A stretch of DNA of 64,000 nucleotides from contig NZ_CP100128.1 in assembly GCF_024207115.1 (NCBI RefSeq), forward strand, positions 3,534,001 through 3,598,000. The letters run 5' to 3'. The notes below the pieces were generated by a model. It made no database searches. It saw only the letters and a list, made by a program, of their open reading frames with translations, and was not told the origin of the DNA. Positions 60,961-64,000 of this stretch are shown one piece after another. A program made the translations under genes and the position numbers. The stretch's first letter is position 1, and each line of letters begins with the position of its first letter. The DNA comes from Chromobacterium sp. IIBBL 290-4. GTDB lineage: Bacteria; Pseudomonadota; Gammaproteobacteria; Burkholderiales; Chromobacteriaceae.

Positions 60961-62352
60961 TCAGCTCTCTACGATGTGATTGAAGCGCACATCCGCGCTC
61001 ATCACCCCCAGCAATTGGCCGCGGGTGTCGAATAGCGGCGTGCCTATGGTGAAGCAATACTGGTTGGTGTCCACCGAGCGGTACAGGTCGGAGACATAGA
61101 GCCGCAGCTTGCGCGCCGGCTCCTGGAACCAGCGGCGGTCGCCCCAATTGTTCTTGCGCCCGCCGGAGTGGACCTGGCCGGACTCCACATCGGAGCTGAT
61201 CTGCCGGCCGCGGCTGTCGGTGATGCACAGCATCTCGAACGAGGATTCGCTGCGGTAGAGCTCCACCAGCTTGCGGTCCAGATCGTCCGGGTCCAGCCGG
61301 TCCAGCTTCCATTGGCTGATGGCGTCCTGCACCCGCTCGCGCATGCGGCGGTGGCCTTCGAAACGGAACTCTCCGACTTCAGTCAGCAGCTCGTCGCATT
61401 TTTCGCTGACCTGTCCGGCGCGCTCGGCCAACTCGCGGGCGTCCGCCAATTGCTGCTGGGAATTCTCCACCACATTGCCGATCTGGTTGGCGATGGCCAA
61501 GACCTTGTCGTTTTGCTCGTTGCTGGCTTCGGCGATGGCGTGGACATGCTCGATCAGCGTGCCGATATCGCGCGAGGCGGTTTCTATCGATTCGCCGGCC
61601 GCTTGCGAGACGGCGATGCCGGCGCTGACTTGTTCGGACATGTCGGCCATGGTTTGGCTGGAGGAGGCCACCTGCTGTTGGATGGCGGCCAGCAGCGTTT
61701 CCACGTTCTGGGTGGCGTCCATGGTCTGGTCCGCCAACTTACGGACCTCGTCGGCCACCACGCCGAAGCCGCGGCCTTGTTCGCCGGCGCGGGCCGCCTC
61801 GATGGCGGCGTTCAGCGACAGCAGGCGGGTGCGGTCGGCGATATTCTTGATCAACTCCACCACTTCGCTGATCGAGGCCGAGCTGTCTTTCAGCAAGTTC
61901 ATTTGCTGCTCCAGCGCGCGGGTGCTGTCGCCTATGGCCTGGATCTGCTGCCGGCTTTGCTGGTCGTTGTCGTTGGCGCTGCGGGTGGCGTCGGCCACCT
62001 GGCGCGAAAACGCCGCCGCTTCGCCGGCGCTTTGGGTAATGGAACTGACCGTGTCTGCCAGGGTGCGGCTGGCTTCCGCTATGCCTTCGGCGCTGCGCTG
62101 CTGCCCCTGGGAGCGCTCTTCCATCAGCCGGGACAGCCGCGCCAGCTCCGGAGCCTGCTGCGACAGCAAGATGGCGGTGCCGGCGATCTTGATCAAGGCG
62201 GCGTGAAAGCTCTGCAGCAAGCCTTTGATGCGCTGCGCCGCCCAGGACAGATTGCCGCGCTCGTCCAGCGTGACGGTCAGGTCCACGCCATCGCGGGTGG
62301 CTTCCGCCAGCGGTTTCAAGAACTTGGTCAATTTGCGAGCGGTGACGAACAT
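60961..62352 (-). CDS. Soluble chemoreceptor with C-terminal Cache-like sensor
   Basis: 463 residues, no membrane segment. Residues 50-330 form a chemoreceptor signalling hairpin with the conserved tip [20 protein letters not shown]. Residues 340-463 look like a PDC/Cache sensor ([54 protein letters not shown]), in the order opposite to ordinary receptors. AGGAGAA lies before the ATG. Confidence 0.85.
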   Translation of the reverse strand: MFVTARKLTKFLKPLAEATRDGVDLTVTLDERGNLSWAAQRIKGLLQSFHAALIKIAGTAILLSQQAPELARLSRLMEERSQGQQRSAEGIAEASRTLADTVSSITQSAGEAAAFSRQVADATRSANDNDQQSRQQIQAIGDSTRALEQQMNLLKDSSASISEVVELIKNIADRTRLLSLNAAIEAARAGEQGRGFGVVADEVRKLADQTMDATQNVETLLAAIQQQVASSSQTMADMSEQVSAGIAVSQAAGESIETASRDIGTLIEHVHAIAEASNEQNDKVLAIANQIGNVVENSQQQLADARELAERAGQVSEKCDELLTEVGEFRFEGHRRMRERVQDAISQWKLDRLDPDDLDRKLVELYRSESSFEMLCITDSRGRQISSDVESGQVHSGGRKNNWGDRRWFQEPARKLRLYVSDLYRSVDTNQYCFTIGTPLFDTRGQLLGVMSADVRFNHIVES

Positions 62353-62580
62353 ATCATTTCTCCTGCCAACCGTTCTTCGACGGCCTGGGGTAATCGGTTT
62401 AGAATAGCGATTATGCCATTATCGTAGTTGCGGGCGCCATTGTTCTTGAATCGGCATGATTAGCGCTCATCAGCGTCTTCTGATTTTCCTATGCTACGCC
62501 GCTGATAAATGGCAGTGGAAAGGGAGTAGGCCTTGTTTGGTTTGCGTCAAAGCGTGAATGCGTCATGCGGAAGAGGGAAT

Positions 62581-63897
62581 ATGGAAACGCCAAAGCACAT
62601 CATTGTCGTCGGCGCGGGCATCGCCGGTTTGACCGCGGCCTGGAAACTGCGGCAGCGCGGTTTCGCCGTGACGGTTCTGGAAGCGGGGGATCGTCCCGGG
62701 GGGCGCATCAAAAGCATGGAATTCCACGGCCATTCAATAGAGCTGGGGGCGCAATTCCCATCATCGGCTTATCGCTATCTGCCATTGTTGTTTCAAGAGG
62801 CGGACATGGCGGCGCACGTTCGGCCTTTGTCCGCCTACGCGGCGATGCAAAGAGGAAAGCGTTTGTACCGCGTCCACGCGCGCCGGCCGTGGACGCCGCT
62901 GAGCAGCGGCATGCTGACATGGGGCGAATTCCTGCGGCTGGGCAGCGGCGCTGCCGCGCTGGCGTGGCGCTCGCGGGGAAGAAATCCGAGTCGCCTGGCC
63001 GATTTCAGCGACATGGACGATATCGAGGCGGACGCATGGTGCCGCGACAAGCTGGGCCATGCCGCCGCGGCCCATTTCATCGAGCCCATGGTGCATGGCT
63101 TGTACTTTCACCGGCTGGGTGGCGCGTCCTTGGCCCTGGTGGCGGCGATGATGGCGTTCGGCGGCAGCGATAATCTGGCGGTTGCCGGCGGCTGGCAGTC
63201 ATTGCCTGAGGCCTTGGCGGCGCGGCTGGATGTGCGCTACGGCATGCCGGTGGATAGCTTGTCGCTGGCGGAGGAGGGCGTGAGCGCGCGCGCGGGCGGC
63301 AAGGAATGGAAGGCAGACGCGGCGGTGCTTGCCGTGCCGGCGCATATCGCCAAGGGCATATTGGCTGCGCCCAGCAAGGCGGAGGAGCGGCTGCTCGCCA
63401 CCGAATACGCCCCGACCCTGCACATCGCCCTGGGCATGGAGCCGGCCTGGCAGCCGCCGGAAGCGTTAAGGGAGGTCTATGGCTGCCTGTTGGCCCCATC
63501 CGAAGGCGGGCGCATCGCGTCGTTGACGTTTGAAAGCGGGCGCGGCCTGGGCAAGGGGAACGGCGAGGTGGTTTCCATCATGCTGGGAAGCGAAGCGGTT
63601 TCGAGCCTGATGGGGCTGGACGATGAGGCAGTCGTCGCGGACATCCTGGCGGAATTGGAAAGCTGGCTTCCAGGCGTCGGCAGCGCGGTGGTCCGCACCC
63701 ATGTCCAGCGCTGGGCCGCGGCCGAGCCGCTGTCGAAAGTGGGGCGGGCGGCGGCTATCGCGGAATACCGCTCAACGCTCCCCGCCGAGCGAAGAGTGGT
63801 GCTGGCCGGCGACTACCTGAGCTCGCCCTGGACCGATGGGGCGGCGGAGACTGGGGTGTGGGCGGCGGGGCATTTGGAGAAAATAGCTGAGGATTGA
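62581..63897 (+). CDS. FAD-dependent amine oxidase / protoporphyrinogen-oxidase-like protein
   Basis: 438 residues from the ATG at 62581; the frame extends to 62533, but the later start has GAAGAGGG upstream and puts the FAD site at the N-terminus. The Rossmann motif VGAGIAGLTAAWKLRQRG begins at residue 10, followed by the RPGGRIKSMEF motif. The C-terminal FAD contact AGDYLSSPWTDGAAETG is also present. It could be a HemG/HemY-type protoporphyrinogen oxidase or another flavin desaturase; sequence alone does not choose. Confidence 0.75.
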   Translation: METPKHIIVVGAGIAGLTAAWKLRQRGFAVTVLEAGDRPGGRIKSMEFHGHSIELGAQFPSSAYRYLPLLFQEADMAAHVRPLSAYAAMQRGKRLYRVHARRPWTPLSSGMLTWGEFLRLGSGAAALAWRSRGRNPSRLADFSDMDDIEADAWCRDKLGHAAAAHFIEPMVHGLYFHRLGGASLALVAAMMAFGGSDNLAVAGGWQSLPEALAARLDVRYGMPVDSLSLAEEGVSARAGGKEWKADAAVLAVPAHIAKGILAAPSKAEERLLATEYAPTLHIALGMEPAWQPPEALREVYGCLLAPSEGGRIASLTFESGRGLGKGNGEVVSIMLGSEAVSSLMGLDDEAVVADILAELESWLPGVGSAVVRTHVQRWAAAEPLSKVGRAAAIAEYRSTLPAERRVVLAGDYLSSPWTDGAAETGVWAAGHLEKIAED

Positions 63898-64000
63898 TTG
63901 TTTACTTCAAGTTAATTTTGACGCGCGTTTTGAGTAAATCTGGTCTTGGTTTCCGCCGGCTCGCCATGGTTTGTATCGGCGTTTGATGTTGCAAGGCTAG

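Overview
The window looks like chromosomal DNA of a Chromobacterium-type betaproteobacterium (Neisseriales). The base composition is high-GC, a complete second (lateral-type) flagellar locus is present, and the metabolic genes resemble those of free-living beta/gamma-proteobacteria. The assignment to a genus is an inference from gene content. No rRNA, prophage, plasmid or CRISPR array was seen.

Layout. 1-8870: the 5' end of a membrane sensor protein, a YqhD-type aldehyde reductase with a secreted esterase, a tandem pair of DUF5610 paralogues, an intact IS1595-family insertion with an 8-bp target duplication, a large acyl-CoA dehydrogenase, then DUF2062, NUDIX and PilZ genes. 9168-14070: the prkA-yeaH-spoVR(ycgB) stress operon. 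14184-15053: a regulator with an N-terminal HTH and a C-terminal receiver domain. 15308-35805: a lateral-type flagellar locus. fliM-N-P-Q-R-flhB-flhA run leftward and fliE-F-G-H-I-J-D-S-T-K-L-A-motA-motB run rightward from one divergent control region. A Crp/Fnr-like regulator and flgM-flgN-(glucosaminidase-only flgJ) follow. Export gate, C-ring, ATPase, cap, sigma28/anti-sigma28 and stator are all encoded here. Flagellin, rod, hook, L/P rings, FliO and a LafK-type activator are not.

35912-36457: six tRNA genes (four Ala-GGC, two Glu-TTC) in one leftward operon with its own promoter and terminator. 36727-39948: an amino-acid (cystine-like) ABC importer with two paralogous binding proteins. 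40030-47076: a Fur-box-preceded DUF2325 gene, an acyltransferase/glycosyltransferase pair whose glycosyltransferase starts with a C9 tract, ybdK, rsgA preceded by a possible leader peptide, DUF817 and a double-GNAT protein. 47173-49698: a secreted S9 peptidase.

49840-58703: a valine/branched-chain acyl-CoA catabolic operon (3-hydroxyacyl-CoA dehydrogenase, mmsA, acyl-CoA dehydrogenase, enoyl-CoA hydratase, 3-hydroxyisobutyryl-CoA hydrolase, mmsB). It is controlled by a divergent MerR/LiuR-like gene followed by a thiolase, with a MerR-style operator between them. An AT-rich gene with a HEPN-like RNxxxH motif sits inside the operon. 58879-63897: a Suv3-like RNA helicase, a soluble chemoreceptor with a C-terminal sensor domain, and a FAD-dependent amine oxidase/protoporphyrinogen-oxidase-like protein.

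All functions are assigned from protein motifs and gene order by eye. No database search was possible.
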